Part shown: piece after piece, positions 15,583 through 24,267 of the stretch
Layout: every line of letters starts with the position of its first letter
How positions within the stretch are numbered: the first letter of the stretch is position 1
Source: CAZYTM01 sp964649725
GTDB taxonomy: Bacteria > Desulfobacterota > Desulfuromonadia > Geobacterales > Geobacteraceae
Length of the DNA stretch: 64,000 bases
Assembly: GCA_964649725.1 (NCBI GenBank)
Contig: CAZYTM010000002.1
Coordinates: forward strand, 124,001-188,000
Direction: 5' to 3'
Translations under genes and position numbers: made by a program
The notes under the pieces: generated by a model
Databases searched by the model: none
The model's input: the letters and a program-made list of their open reading frames with translations, nothing else
Told to the model about the DNA's origin: nothing

Positions 15583-16913
15583 CGCAACTCACCCAGCAAA
15601 GAACTTGATAACGCCCTGGTTATGGTCACTGTCACCATACTCCCGACCGGCAGGTCGTCTGCGGAAAAGTTAACCACCCGATTGCCGCTGGTCCTGCCGG
15701 CCAGCTGCCCGCCGTGCCTGCTAGGCCCTTCGACCAGCACCTCCTGGCGGGTTCCGACGAGACGCTTGCCGGATGCTATTGTCATCTCCCGCTGTAAACC
15801 CTGCAATCGCTCCAACCGCTCCTGCTTCTCCTCATGGGGCAGGTCGTCAGGGAGAGTGGCCGCCCTGGTGCCGGGCCTGGGGGAATAGATGAAGGAGAAG
15901 AGATCGGCATAGCCGACCTCTGCCATCAGATCAAGGGTCTGCTGAAAATCGGCCGCTGTCTCACCAGGAAAGCCGATGATCATGTCACCGGTAATCTGGA
16001 TATCGGGGCGTGCGCACCGCAGCTCCTCGATCTTGCGCAGATAATGGCTGCGGCTGTAGCCACGCCCCATCGACTGCAATACAGCATCGCTCCCTGACTG
16101 GGCCGGTAGATGGATATGGCTGCAGAGCTTCCCCAGTTCAGCAAAGCAGGCTATCAAAGGGGCCGAGATATCTTTCGGGTGCGAAGTGGTGAAACGGAGC
16201 CTTTCTATACCATCGATGGCTGCTATGCTCCTGAGCAGGGTGGCGAAATCTGGCTCGGCAGGGTTTGTCAGCCCGTAAGAGTTGACGTTCTGTCCCAACA
16301 GGGTTACCTCCTTGACCCCGTTGGCAGCCATCCCGCTGATCTCTGCCAGAATATCGGCAGAGCGGCGGCTAACCTCCTCTCCACGCACATATGGGACTAT
16401 GCAATATGCACAGTAATTGTTGCACCCCTGCATGACTGTGACGAAACGGGTCACACTCCCCCTGGTCAGGTCGCTCGGGAAGAGATCGAGCCGTTCATCG
16501 ACGTCGCGAAAACCGACTGCCGCGCATCTTTCCCCAACCTCAGCACGCTGTACCAGATCCGGTAGCTGATGAAGATTATGGGTACCAAAGACAAAATCAA
16601 GATAAGGGATTCTGCTTAACAGCCGTTCCCCCTCCTGCTGGGCAATACAGCCGCCGACAGCGAGCAGGATGGGGCGCTCGCCCTGCTTTAGCCGCTTGAA
16701 CCGGCCAAGCTCACTGTAGACCTTCTGTTCTGCTTTTGCCCTGATACTGCAGGTGTTCAGAATGATAAGGTCTGCCCGGCGATGGTCAGAGGTCTGGTCA
16801 TAACCGGCCGGCTGCAGAATAGCTGCAATCTTTTCCGAATCGCTGACATTCATCTGGCAACCGAAGGTCGCCACATATAACTGCTTTGTTGTTGCCACAA
16901 TACTCCTTGCCAT
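15570..16913 (-). CDS. miaB: tRNA-2-methylthio-N6-dimethylallyladenosine synthase
   Basis: This 447-aa radical SAM methylthiotransferase has an N-terminal UPF0004 domain with ATFGCQMNVSDSE and two more cluster cysteines (NTCSIR, VGGCIAQ), the radical SAM CNNYCAYC motif, and a C-terminal TRAM domain. It adds the methylthio group to i6A37 of tRNAs reading codons that begin with U. The C-terminus is trimmed or extended by repeat array B. It is transcribed away from rpsT. Confidence 0.97.
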   Translation of the reverse strand: MARSIVATTKQLYVATFGCQMNVSDSEKIAAILQPAGYDQTSDHRRADLIILNTCSIRAKAEQKVYSELGRFKRLKQGERPILLAVGGCIAQQEGERLLSRIPYLDFVFGTHNLHQLPDLVQRAEVGERCAAVGFRDVDERLDLFPSDLTRGSVTRFVTVMQGCNNYCAYCIVPYVRGEEVSRRSADILAEISGMAANGVKEVTLLGQNVNSYGLTNPAEPDFATLLRSIAAIDGIERLRFTTSHPKDISAPLIACFAELGKLCSHIHLPAQSGSDAVLQSMGRGYSRSHYLRKIEELRCARPDIQITGDMIIGFPGETAADFQQTLDLMAEVGYADLFSFIYSPRPGTRAATLPDDLPHEEKQERLERLQGLQREMTIASGKRLVGTRQEVLVEGPSRHGGQLAGRTSGNRVVNFSADDLPVGSMVTVTITRALSSSLLGELRAER

Positions 16914-17064
16914 CTTTACTAGGCTCGATATTACGAAATTTGCTCTTTCGCCGTCAACTGAATTCCCGCCGAGAATCGATGCGCAAGCGTATACATTTGC
17001 AAGTCAATGCAGAACCGCTCTCTTTTGGAGAAGAAAATACTCCCTGGAGAAGATAATTTTTACC

Positions 17065-17094
17065 TTGACAATGTAACTACTTGCCTGCTATAAA
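17065..17094 (+). promoter_or_regulatory. Strong promoter of rpsT
   Basis: TTGACA (17065-17070, perfect -35) and TATAAA (17089-17094) are 18 bases apart. The start point would be about 17101, 40 bases before the start codon. Confidence 0.8.
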
Positions 17095-17140
17095 AAGTAC
17101 TTTCCATAACAATACATTTTCAACTTGCCGGAGGTCGGTT

Positions 17141-17407
17141 TTGGCACATCACAAGTCAGCCATCAAGAGAATCAAGCAGAACGAAAAGAAAAACGCCCGC
17201 AACAAGCATGTCCGCTCGACCTTGCGGACTTTCATAAAACGGGTACGTGAAGCTGTCGAGGGGAAGAACGCCGCTGCTGCCAAGGACGCCCTCACCGCAG
17301 CCATCCCGGTCATCGACGGCGCCGCATCAAAAGGGGTCATCCACCGTTCCAATGCCTCGCGCAGTGTCTCCCGTCTCACCAGACTGGTCAATACCCTGCC
17401 AAAATAG
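17141..17407 (+). CDS. rpsT: Small ribosomal subunit protein S20 (bS20), TTG start
   Basis: The 88-aa basic protein, starting M(A)HHKSAIKRIKQNEKKNAR, is typical bS20 and binds 16S rRNA early in 30S assembly. The start is TTG at 17141, eight bases after a GGAGG; the frame extends upstream, but into the promoter region. E. coli rpsT also starts with UUG and that codon is part of its translational autocontrol, so the same may hold here by analogy. It has its own promoter and terminator and is a single-gene unit between divergent miaB and convergent holA. Confidence 0.97.
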   Translation: MAHHKSAIKRIKQNEKKNARNKHVRSTLRTFIKRVREAVEGKNAAAAKDALTAAIPVIDGAASKGVIHRSNASRSVSRLTRLVNTLPK

Positions 17408-17443
17408 CCTCTTGGTCGGCAGATATCATAACTGTAAAATATA

Positions 17444-17469
17444 AGGGCTCCATCTGGAGCCCTTTTTTT
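17444..17469 (+). terminator. Intrinsic terminator of rpsT
   Basis: AGGGCTCCA and TGGAGCCCT pair fully around a two-base spacer and are followed by seven T residues. The U-run reaches the 3' end of the convergent holA gene. Confidence 0.9.
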
Positions 17470-18490
17470 ATCTTTTGCCACGTTCTGGCGCCGGTGCTGT
17501 GCGGCATATTTCCACCAGCAACATCTCCATCAATCCTGCCGGCTTGCCACCACCGCTCTTAAGCGCCAGATCGGTGGCGTACAGTTGTTCAAAGACCCCG
17601 CGGTACTCAGCCAGCCGGTATCTCTTCGCCTGCTCCAGCACCCCCTTCAGAAAATAGCTGTTGATCCCGGTAGCAGCTGCAATCTCCGCCGGGGGGAGTT
17701 TTTTCTGCAGCAGTTCGCTGACCCTCCAGAGCTGGCGGAAATGGCGCGCCAGCATGGCAAGGATCATCAATGGTGCCTCACCGTCGCGAAGCATGACCCG
17801 TAGCAGGCGAATCGACTGGGCCAGATCCTTGGCCCCTACTGCATTGGTCAGGTCAAAAACCGAGGCGCTTTTACAATCTGAAGCTATACTCTGCACATCG
17901 GCAAGGGTTATATTGGGGCGGTTGCCGACAAAAGTTGCAACTTTTTCCAGTTGGGTTGACATATCCTGCAGATTGTTCCCCACCAGATAGACAAGGAGTT
18001 CCACGGCAGCCGGCTCGATCCGTTTACCTAAACCCCCTGCCTCTTCCCTGATGAATGGCCCGAGCTGGTTCTCATAGGGGCGTTTGAACTCAAGCAGTAC
18101 CCCTTTCTTCTTGAAATCGACAAAGAACTTTTTCCTCTGGTCGATCTTCTCCCCTTGCATGATAAGGCAGGTAGAGGGACAGGGGTCCTGCAGATAGCTG
18201 CCAAGCAGCTCCAGGGCTGCAGCTGTAAGTTCGCTGCTCCGCTTCACCAGTACCACACGGCGCTCGGCAAACATCGGCAGGGTCTGGGCAGCCTCGATGA
18301 TCTGCTCCCCACCTTTGCATTCGTTGCCATAGATAGTGGTAAAATTGAAGTCCTGAAAGGATGGATCGACCGTCTTGGCGAGCAGACGCTTTACCGCCCG
18401 CTCCACCAGATAGGTCTCTTCACCATAGATATAATAGAGGGGAGCGATCTCCCCCTTGGCGAGCGCCTTGTCGAACTCTTCAGCTTTCAT
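17468..18490 (-). CDS. holA: DNA polymerase III subunit delta
   Basis: This 340-aa protein fits HolA: an N-terminal LYYIYGEETYLVERA start and LIMQGEKIDQRKKFF, then the AAA-like lid region with SVFDLTNAVGAKDLAQSI and the LARHFRQLWRVSELL end-domain helix. Delta is the clamp-opening subunit of the clamp loader. It lies last in the leuS-lptE-holA run and converges on rpsT. The partner subunit holB is at 41742. Confidence 0.93.
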   Translation of the reverse strand: MKAEEFDKALAKGEIAPLYYIYGEETYLVERAVKRLLAKTVDPSFQDFNFTTIYGNECKGGEQIIEAAQTLPMFAERRVVLVKRSSELTAAALELLGSYLQDPCPSTCLIMQGEKIDQRKKFFVDFKKKGVLLEFKRPYENQLGPFIREEAGGLGKRIEPAAVELLVYLVGNNLQDMSTQLEKVATFVGNRPNITLADVQSIASDCKSASVFDLTNAVGAKDLAQSIRLLRVMLRDGEAPLMILAMLARHFRQLWRVSELLQKKLPPAEIAAATGINSYFLKGVLEQAKRYRLAEYRGVFEQLYATDLALKSGGGKPAGLMEMLLVEICRTAPAPERGKR

Positions 18491-18524
18491 GGTCTGGATA
18501 GTAACATAACTTCTTTGTCTGCGC

Positions 18525-19046
18525 TTAAAAATCCTCGGTTATTGACTGATAAAGTAGCCTGGCCAACTGCCTGCAGAGGGCCTCCTGGGCGGCTGCCTCG
18601 TTGTTCTGCTGCAGCACCGGGTCACTGCTGGCCGGATAATCCTGGCTCGCCTGCCGACTCCCTTTCCAGATCGTCCTGCTGTTTTTGTTTTCCCGCAACA
18701 GAGCTTCAACTGTCAATGTGGCCCGATACTCCCTGATCCGGTCAGCGGCACTGTAGGATAGAGGTACGGCAGTGTAACCACTGACCCACCCCTCCAGAAC
18801 AAGTTCCGCGTCTGCTCTCTCCCCGCGCAGTACCCCACGGCTGGCTAATTCTTCCAGAAGCTGCCTGGTCAGCTGCACTTCCAGCCCTGGCCGATAGGTC
18901 TTGTTGGCAAACATCGTCACCGTTGTCGATGTTGTCGCCAGACGACGGGCCATGCCGCTCTCTCCGGCCAACCTGTAGCCGCAGCCGGTCTGGCTCACGC
19001 AGAGAGCCAAGAGCAAAAAAAGGGATTGTAATCTACCCGTCGTCAC
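18525..19046 (-). CDS. lptE: LPS-assembly lipoprotein LptE
   Basis: The 173-aa protein has an N-terminal hydrophobic segment (LFLLLALCVSQTGCGYRL) whose cysteine near residue 22 is the likely lipidation site, and the CGYRLAG start common to LptE proteins. LptE plugs the LptD barrel in the outer membrane. The GTG start at 19046 lies two bases after the leuS stop. The leuS-lptE-holA order is the same as in many proteobacteria and supports the call. Confidence 0.88.
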   Translation of the reverse strand: MTTGRLQSLFLLLALCVSQTGCGYRLAGESGMARRLATTSTTVTMFANKTYRPGLEVQLTRQLLEELASRGVLRGERADAELVLEGWVSGYTAVPLSYSAADRIREYRATLTVEALLRENKNSRTIWKGSRQASQDYPASSDPVLQQNNEAAAQEALCRQLARLLYQSITEDF

Positions 19047-19048
19047 AG

Positions 19049-21523
19049 CTACCCCACCACGATATTCAACAGTTTGCCAGGCACATAGACAACCTTGCGG
19101 ACACTCTGCCCTTCGATATATGAGCGCACCCGTTCATCCGCCAGGGCAGCCTCTTTGACTGCGCCCTCGGCCATGTCGGCCGGGACTGTGATCCTGCCGC
19201 GCAGCTTGCCGTTCACCTGCACCACGATAAGCAGTTCCTCGTCGATTGCTGCGGCAGGATCGAATGCCGGCCAGCCGGTGCTCTCTACCCCACCCTGGTG
19301 ACCGAGAAGCTCCCAGAGTTCTTCGCTGAAATGCGGGACAAACGGGGCCAGCATCAAGACCACGCTCTCGACAGCCTCCCTGAGCACCCCGGCGTTGGCC
19401 GGCTGGTTTTTCGGCGAAAATGACTGGATGGTGTTGACCAGTTCCATGATCGCTGAAATCGCGGTATTGAAGTGGAATCTGCTCTCGATATCCTCACTTA
19501 CCTTGCGGATGGTCTTGTGGGTCGTCCGCCGCAGGCCTCTGGCTGTATCGTCAAGCTCTGCCACCACTACCGGCCGGGCCTCCCTGATGAAGGGGAGAGT
19601 CTCAAAGACCAGTTTCCAGACCCGGTTGAGAAAACGGAAACTCCCTTCGACACCCTGGTCGCTCCAATCCAGGTCCTTTTCCGGCGGGGCGGCAAAGAGG
19701 GAGAAGAGCCGGGCCGTATCAGCACCGTAACGGTCGATGAGGGCATTCGGATCGACCACGTTACCCTTCGATTTGCTCATCTTGGCGCCATCCTTGATCA
19801 CCATACCCTGAGTAAGGAGATTGGTAAAAGGTTCAGCTACATCTACATAGCCCAGGTCGCGCAACACCTTGGTGAAGAACCGGGCATAGAGGAGATGCAA
19901 CACAGCATGTTCGATACCTCCGATATACTGGTCAACCGACATCCAGTAATCGACCTTCTGCTTGTCGAGCGGCCCGGTTGTAAAATCAGGCGAACAATAG
20001 CGGAGAAAATACCAGGAGGACTGGACAAAGGTGTCCATGGTGTCGGTCTCCCGTCTTGCAGCAACTCCGCATCTGGGACAGGTCGTATTGACAAAGCTGT
20101 CGAGTCTGGCGAGCGGACTGCCACCCTCCCCGGTAAAGGCCACATCCTTGGGGAGCACCACCGGCAGTTCAGCCTGCGGTACCGGCACCACCCCGCATGA
20201 AGGGCAATAGATCACCGGAATAGGGTTCCCCCAGTAGCGTTGCCTCGATATTCCCCAGTCTCGCAGCCGGAAATTGACCCGCTTCCTGCCAAGCCCCTCG
20301 CTCTCCAGATAATCAGCGATCTGCCCCTTTGCCGCTTCGCTATTCAGCCCGTCAAAGCGGCCGGAATTGACCATGACCCCTTCGGTGGTAAAGGCTGCTG
20401 TCATCGATTCGGCCACCAGTGGCGCATCTTCCGGCTGGATGACAACCTGTAACGACAGATTATATTTCCTGGCAAATTCAAAATCACGCTGGTCGTGGGT
20501 AGGGACCGCCATGACCGCTCCGGTACCGTAATCCATCAGGACGAAATTGGCCAGGTAGACCGGCATCCGCCGATTGGTAACCGGATTGATGCAGTAGGAG
20601 CCGGTGAATACCCCCTCTTTTTCCAAGTCATCGGCAGTCCGCTTCAGTCGGTCGGTATTCCTCACCTTGTCGATGAACGCCTCTACCAGTGGCCGCTGTG
20701 CTGCAGTGGACAACTCCAGCGCCAGCGGGTGCTCCGGGGCAAGGGACATGAAGGTGGCCCCGAACAGGGTGTCCTGTCGTGTTGTGAACACCTTGATAGA
20801 TTGCTGTCTCCCCTCCAGAGGGAACTCGATTTCACAGCCGGTACTCTTGCCGATCCAGTTCCGCTGCATGACCAGTACCCGTTCCGGCCAGCCAGGGAGC
20901 TGATAGGTCTGTTCGAGGAGCTCTTCAGCATAGTCGGTGATGCGGAAGAACCACTGTTCCAGCTCTTTCTGGTTAACCAGGCTGTCACATCTCCAGCAGC
21001 AACCCTCTTCAACCTGTTCGTTAGCCAGCACCGTCTCACACTGCGGGCACCAGTTGACAAAGGAGGTCCGCTTATAGGCAACCCCCTTTTCAAACATCTG
21101 CAGGAATATCTGCTGTTCCCATTTATAGTACTCTACGTCACAGGTGGCCAGTTCCCGGTCCCAATCATAGGAGAGCCCCATCTTCTTCAGCTGGCCACGC
21201 ATATAGTCGATATTTTCATAAGTCCAGGTGGCGGGATGACTCCTGTTCTGGATGGCGGCATTCTCCGCCGGCATGCCAAAGGCATCCCACCCCATCGGAT
21301 GCAGCACATTGAACCCCTTCATCCGCTTGAACCGAGCCACCACGTCGCCGATGGAATAGTTGCGGACATGCCCCATGTGGATACGTCCAGAAGGATACGG
21401 GAACATCTCCAGCAGATAGTATTTCTTCTTCCCCGGCTCTTCAGTGACCTTGAAACTCTTGTTGGCTTCCCAAATTTTCTGCCATTTCTCTTCCACCCCC
21501 TTGGGGGCATACTTCTCTTCCAC
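19049..21523 (-). CDS. leuS: Leucyl-tRNA synthetase
   Basis: This is an 824-aa class I synthetase with HMGH in PSGRIHMGHVRNYS, an editing (CP1) insertion including TRQDTLFGATF, a zinc-binding CPSCG...CPRCG region and KMSKSKGNVVD near residue 580. I start at the GTG at 21523 because GGAGG lies seven bases upstream and the protein then opens EEKYAPKGVEEKWQ like other LeuS; the frame is open for 11 more codons. A hairpin (21606-21644) lies in its leader. Confidence 0.98.
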   Translation of the reverse strand: MEEKYAPKGVEEKWQKIWEANKSFKVTEEPGKKKYYLLEMFPYPSGRIHMGHVRNYSIGDVVARFKRMKGFNVLHPMGWDAFGMPAENAAIQNRSHPATWTYENIDYMRGQLKKMGLSYDWDRELATCDVEYYKWEQQIFLQMFEKGVAYKRTSFVNWCPQCETVLANEQVEEGCCWRCDSLVNQKELEQWFFRITDYAEELLEQTYQLPGWPERVLVMQRNWIGKSTGCEIEFPLEGRQQSIKVFTTRQDTLFGATFMSLAPEHPLALELSTAAQRPLVEAFIDKVRNTDRLKRTADDLEKEGVFTGSYCINPVTNRRMPVYLANFVLMDYGTGAVMAVPTHDQRDFEFARKYNLSLQVVIQPEDAPLVAESMTAAFTTEGVMVNSGRFDGLNSEAAKGQIADYLESEGLGRKRVNFRLRDWGISRQRYWGNPIPVIYCPSCGVVPVPQAELPVVLPKDVAFTGEGGSPLARLDSFVNTTCPRCGVAARRETDTMDTFVQSSWYFLRYCSPDFTTGPLDKQKVDYWMSVDQYIGGIEHAVLHLLYARFFTKVLRDLGYVDVAEPFTNLLTQGMVIKDGAKMSKSKGNVVDPNALIDRYGADTARLFSLFAAPPEKDLDWSDQGVEGSFRFLNRVWKLVFETLPFIREARPVVVAELDDTARGLRRTTHKTIRKVSEDIESRFHFNTAISAIMELVNTIQSFSPKNQPANAGVLREAVESVVLMLAPFVPHFSEELWELLGHQGGVESTGWPAFDPAAAIDEELLIVVQVNGKLRGRITVPADMAEGAVKEAALADERVRSYIEGQSVRKVVYVPGKLLNIVVG

Positions 21524-21605
21524 CGTCAGACCTCCATCATGTTTTCTTAAGATCATGTCATGCTGATGCAGTTGCCACTCCAGATGTATGCAAGCAATTA
21601 TGACA

Positions 21606-21644
21606 ACGCCCGGGCATCCATCCGTTACCGGAGAAGCCGGGCGT
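21606..21644 (-). other. Nested hairpin between cytochrome and leuS
   Basis: On the minus strand ACGCCCGG and CCGGGCGT form an outer stem and TCCG-GTAA-CGGA an inner stem with a GNRA-type loop. No U-run follows. It could be the 3' end structure of the cytochrome transcript or a leader element of leuS; I cannot tell which. Confidence 0.5.
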
Positions 21645-21677
21645 CTACCTCAGTACCACCCCATGCAGTCTCTTTCC

Positions 21678-23831
21678 TTACTGGGGGGGGAGCATCTGCG
21701 GGGATAACATGGGACGACCGCCATGGCATCTATCGCAACTGGCTGAATCCCTGACGCTGAATGCCATGCTGGAGCCGTGGCATGCACCGCACGATTTCCC
21801 CTCCACCATCATTTTCATAGTCGCTGGACGGCGCAGCACCCCTGCCTGGACAATTTTGCTGTGGCAATCGATACAGCGATAGCCACGTGCCATATGCACT
21901 TTGTGACCGAACACCACGGCACCCTGCTGGGTATTGCTCTTGGGCATTTCATATTTGATCGCCCGGGTAGCCTTGTGGCACTTTTCGCAGTTGTCGGTGA
22001 CCCCGAAGGCTGTCTTGCTGTCATGACAGGCGCCACAAGACTTCCCCTTTTCCATGTCCGGCATAGAGGCATGCCTGTTCCCCGGCCCGGGGATGTAAAG
22101 TTTGTCATGGCAATCAACGCACGTATAGGCAGTAAGATGAAACTTGTGACTGAAAATTGCAGCCGACTCCTGATAAGGGATCTCCTTGACCGGGTGGCAT
22201 TTCGTGCAGTTCTCTTTGACAGTAAAGGCACTTTTGCCGTCATGGCAGGCGCCACAGGACTTCCCTTTGGCCATCATATCCATGGTGTAGCGTTTAGCCG
22301 ACGCCCCTGAACCAAAGATACTGTTGTGACATTCGGTACATTTATATAACGCTCCATGCACCTTGTGGCTGAAGAGTGTCGCACCGGTTGCAGGGACCTT
22401 TATTTTTACCTCAATTGTTGATTTATGACATTTATCGCAGGCCTCCTTGACCGAGAAGCCGCTGCTCCCGTTGTGACAGGCACCGCACGATACACCCTTC
22501 TCCATGTCAGGCATAGTGCGCCGTTTGTTCTCCGGTCCTGCCTGATAGAGCTTGCTGTGACAATCATAACAGGAATACATCTCCGAGTGCTTGACATGAC
22601 TGAAACGGGCATCATCGATAAAATTGATCTCCCTGGTCGGATGACACTTGTCGCAGGATCCTGCCACGCTGAAAGCAGACTTGCCGTCATGGCAGCTTCC
22701 GCAAGATTTCCCTTTCTGCATCTCAGCCATGGTGGCATGCTGACTGCGGCTACCGGAGTAAAATCTCTTATTATGGCAATCGTCACACTTATAGAGCGAT
22801 TGATGAATCACGTGACTGAACTTGACTGTGCCGGCATCCTTGATCTTGTAAATCTTATCTTTGGTGCTCCTGTGACATTTGCCGCAGCTGCCGGTTACAT
22901 TGAAGGCAATGCTCCCGTCATGGCAGGCGCCGCAGGATCTGTTCTTTTCCATATCTGCCATGGTGTATCGCTTGCTCGATGCTCCTCCGACAAATATTCC
23001 GCTGTGGCAATCAGCGCATTTGTAGATACCGAGATGGAACTTGTGACTGAAGACCGCATCGTCCTTGGCAAAGGTGACCTCTTTAACCCCTTTGTGACAC
23101 TTGCCACAATCCCCCTTGACGGAAAATGCCGTTTTGCTCTCATGACAGGCACCGCAGGATTTCCCATGCTCCATATCATTCATGCTATAGCGCTTGCTTT
23201 TCGGCCCCGCGACAAAAATGCCGCTGTGACAGTCGCCGCAGCTATACAGAGCCACATGCACTTTGTGGCTGAATTGGGCATCGGCCGAATAATTTATATC
23301 CTTTACCGTATGACACTTGGTGCAGTCACCTTTTGCAGAGAATGCCGCTTTGCCGTCATGACAGCCACCACAGGAGGCACCTTTTTCCATCTGTTTCATG
23401 GAGACATGTGCGTTACCCGGGCCAGCCTTGAACAGACTATTGTGGCAATCCGCACAGCCATACGATTTCAGATGAAACGCATGACTGAATACCAGAGTGC
23501 CAAAATCAGGGATCTCCATCGGCACTTCCTGCACCGGGTGGCAACGGACACATTCGCCCAGGGCAAACGCCTTGGTCTTGTTATGGCAAGCACCACAAGA
23601 CTTCCCCTTTTCCATTTCGGCCATGGTTACAGTCGGATTCTTCCGTGCCACCTGATATAGAGAGTTGTGACAAGCTGTACAGGAGTTTCCGATCTTCAGC
23701 ATATGGACATCATGATCGAAAACGACCTTGCCGGCATTGCTGGTGGCATAGGTGACAATCTTGAAATCCTTGGCATAAATCATGACCGGAAAGGCCGATA
23801 ACAGCAAAAACAGCAGCAGAAATCTTTTCAC
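21678..23831 (-). CDS. 27-haem periplasmic c-type cytochrome, nine c7-type triheme modules
   Basis: The 717-aa protein has a signal peptide (MKRFLLLFLLLSAFPVMIYA, cleavage before KD). I count 27 CxxCH haem-binding motifs, three in each of nine tandem modules of about 75 residues. Each module follows the pattern FSHxxH...CxxCH...MEKGKSCGACH...CxKCH. This is a polymer of the triheme cytochrome c7 (PpcA) fold and matches the description I remember for G. sulfurreducens GSU2210. The probable role is periplasmic electron storage or transfer in extracellular respiration. It begins 31 bp after the stop of a CheY-like gene on the same strand, so it may be read through from the chemotaxis cluster. leuS follows. 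Confidence 0.97.
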   Translation of the reverse strand: MKRFLLLFLLLSAFPVMIYAKDFKIVTYATSNAGKVVFDHDVHMLKIGNSCTACHNSLYQVARKNPTVTMAEMEKGKSCGACHNKTKAFALGECVRCHPVQEVPMEIPDFGTLVFSHAFHLKSYGCADCHNSLFKAGPGNAHVSMKQMEKGASCGGCHDGKAAFSAKGDCTKCHTVKDINYSADAQFSHKVHVALYSCGDCHSGIFVAGPKSKRYSMNDMEHGKSCGACHESKTAFSVKGDCGKCHKGVKEVTFAKDDAVFSHKFHLGIYKCADCHSGIFVGGASSKRYTMADMEKNRSCGACHDGSIAFNVTGSCGKCHRSTKDKIYKIKDAGTVKFSHVIHQSLYKCDDCHNKRFYSGSRSQHATMAEMQKGKSCGSCHDGKSAFSVAGSCDKCHPTREINFIDDARFSHVKHSEMYSCYDCHSKLYQAGPENKRRTMPDMEKGVSCGACHNGSSGFSVKEACDKCHKSTIEVKIKVPATGATLFSHKVHGALYKCTECHNSIFGSGASAKRYTMDMMAKGKSCGACHDGKSAFTVKENCTKCHPVKEIPYQESAAIFSHKFHLTAYTCVDCHDKLYIPGPGNRHASMPDMEKGKSCGACHDSKTAFGVTDNCEKCHKATRAIKYEMPKSNTQQGAVVFGHKVHMARGYRCIDCHSKIVQAGVLRRPATMKMMVEGKSCGACHGSSMAFSVRDSASCDRCHGGRPMLSPQMLPPQ

Positions 23832-23862
23832 AGGTTGCTCCTTGCAACAGCTGACTTAAATA

Positions 23863-24240
23863 TCATTCAATCCGTAGCAGAGTACGGGCAATATCAAGTA
23901 TCCGGTTAGGCTGGATAGGTTTGGTGATATAGTCATTAGCCCCTAGCGCCAAAGCCCGCTCCCGGTCTTCCTGGGCGCCTTCAGTAGTGATCACGACGAT
24001 CGGGGTGTTCTTGTAGTTGGCGTCGTTACGAACCAGACTGACAAGTTTCAGCCCATCCATGATCGGCATGTTTATATCCGTAAGAATCAAGTCAAACTTT
24101 TCCGCCGAGAGTTTCTTCAACCCGTCCACCCCATCATTCGCCTCGACGATACGAATACCGCGTAAACGTTTCAAGGCAAACGAGATAAGTTGCCGCATGG
24201 TAGGCGAATCCTCAACTATCAAGACCTTATATTCTGACAT
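23863..24240 (-). CDS. CheY-like single-domain response regulator
   Basis: The 125-aa receiver has the phosphoacceptor D55 in LTDINMP, the acid pair E10/D11 near the N-terminus, T86 in ITTEGAQ and K107 in ITKPIQ. It has no output domain, so it acts through protein contacts, as CheY does at flagellar motors or pili. It is the last che-type gene before the cytochrome. Confidence 0.92.
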   Translation of the reverse strand: MSEYKVLIVEDSPTMRQLISFALKRLRGIRIVEANDGVDGLKKLSAEKFDLILTDINMPIMDGLKLVSLVRNDANYKNTPIVVITTEGAQEDRERALALGANDYITKPIQPNRILDIARTLLRIE

Positions 24241-24267
24241 AGGTATGTATCCTCCGGAATGTTTTGC

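Noticed and set aside
20495..21550. 351-codon + strand frame opposite leuS
   Set aside because: leuS is certain from its HIGH and KMSKS motifs, and the + frame has no ribosome-binding site or recognisable domain.
21560..21600. T-box-like string (GGAGTGGCAACTGC on the minus strand) in the leuS leader
   Set aside because: The match to the T-box core is partial and the leader is too short for a specifier stem plus antiterminator.
22425..23660. 411-codon + strand frame opposite the multihaem cytochrome
   Set aside because: It follows from the regular CxxCH module repeats on the minus strand and has no motif of its own.
23832..23862. Search for a GEMM-type cyclic-dinucleotide riboswitch before the cytochrome
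   Set aside because: Such elements regulate cytochromes in Geobacter, but the gap is only 31 bases and the conserved core was not found there or elsewhere in the window.
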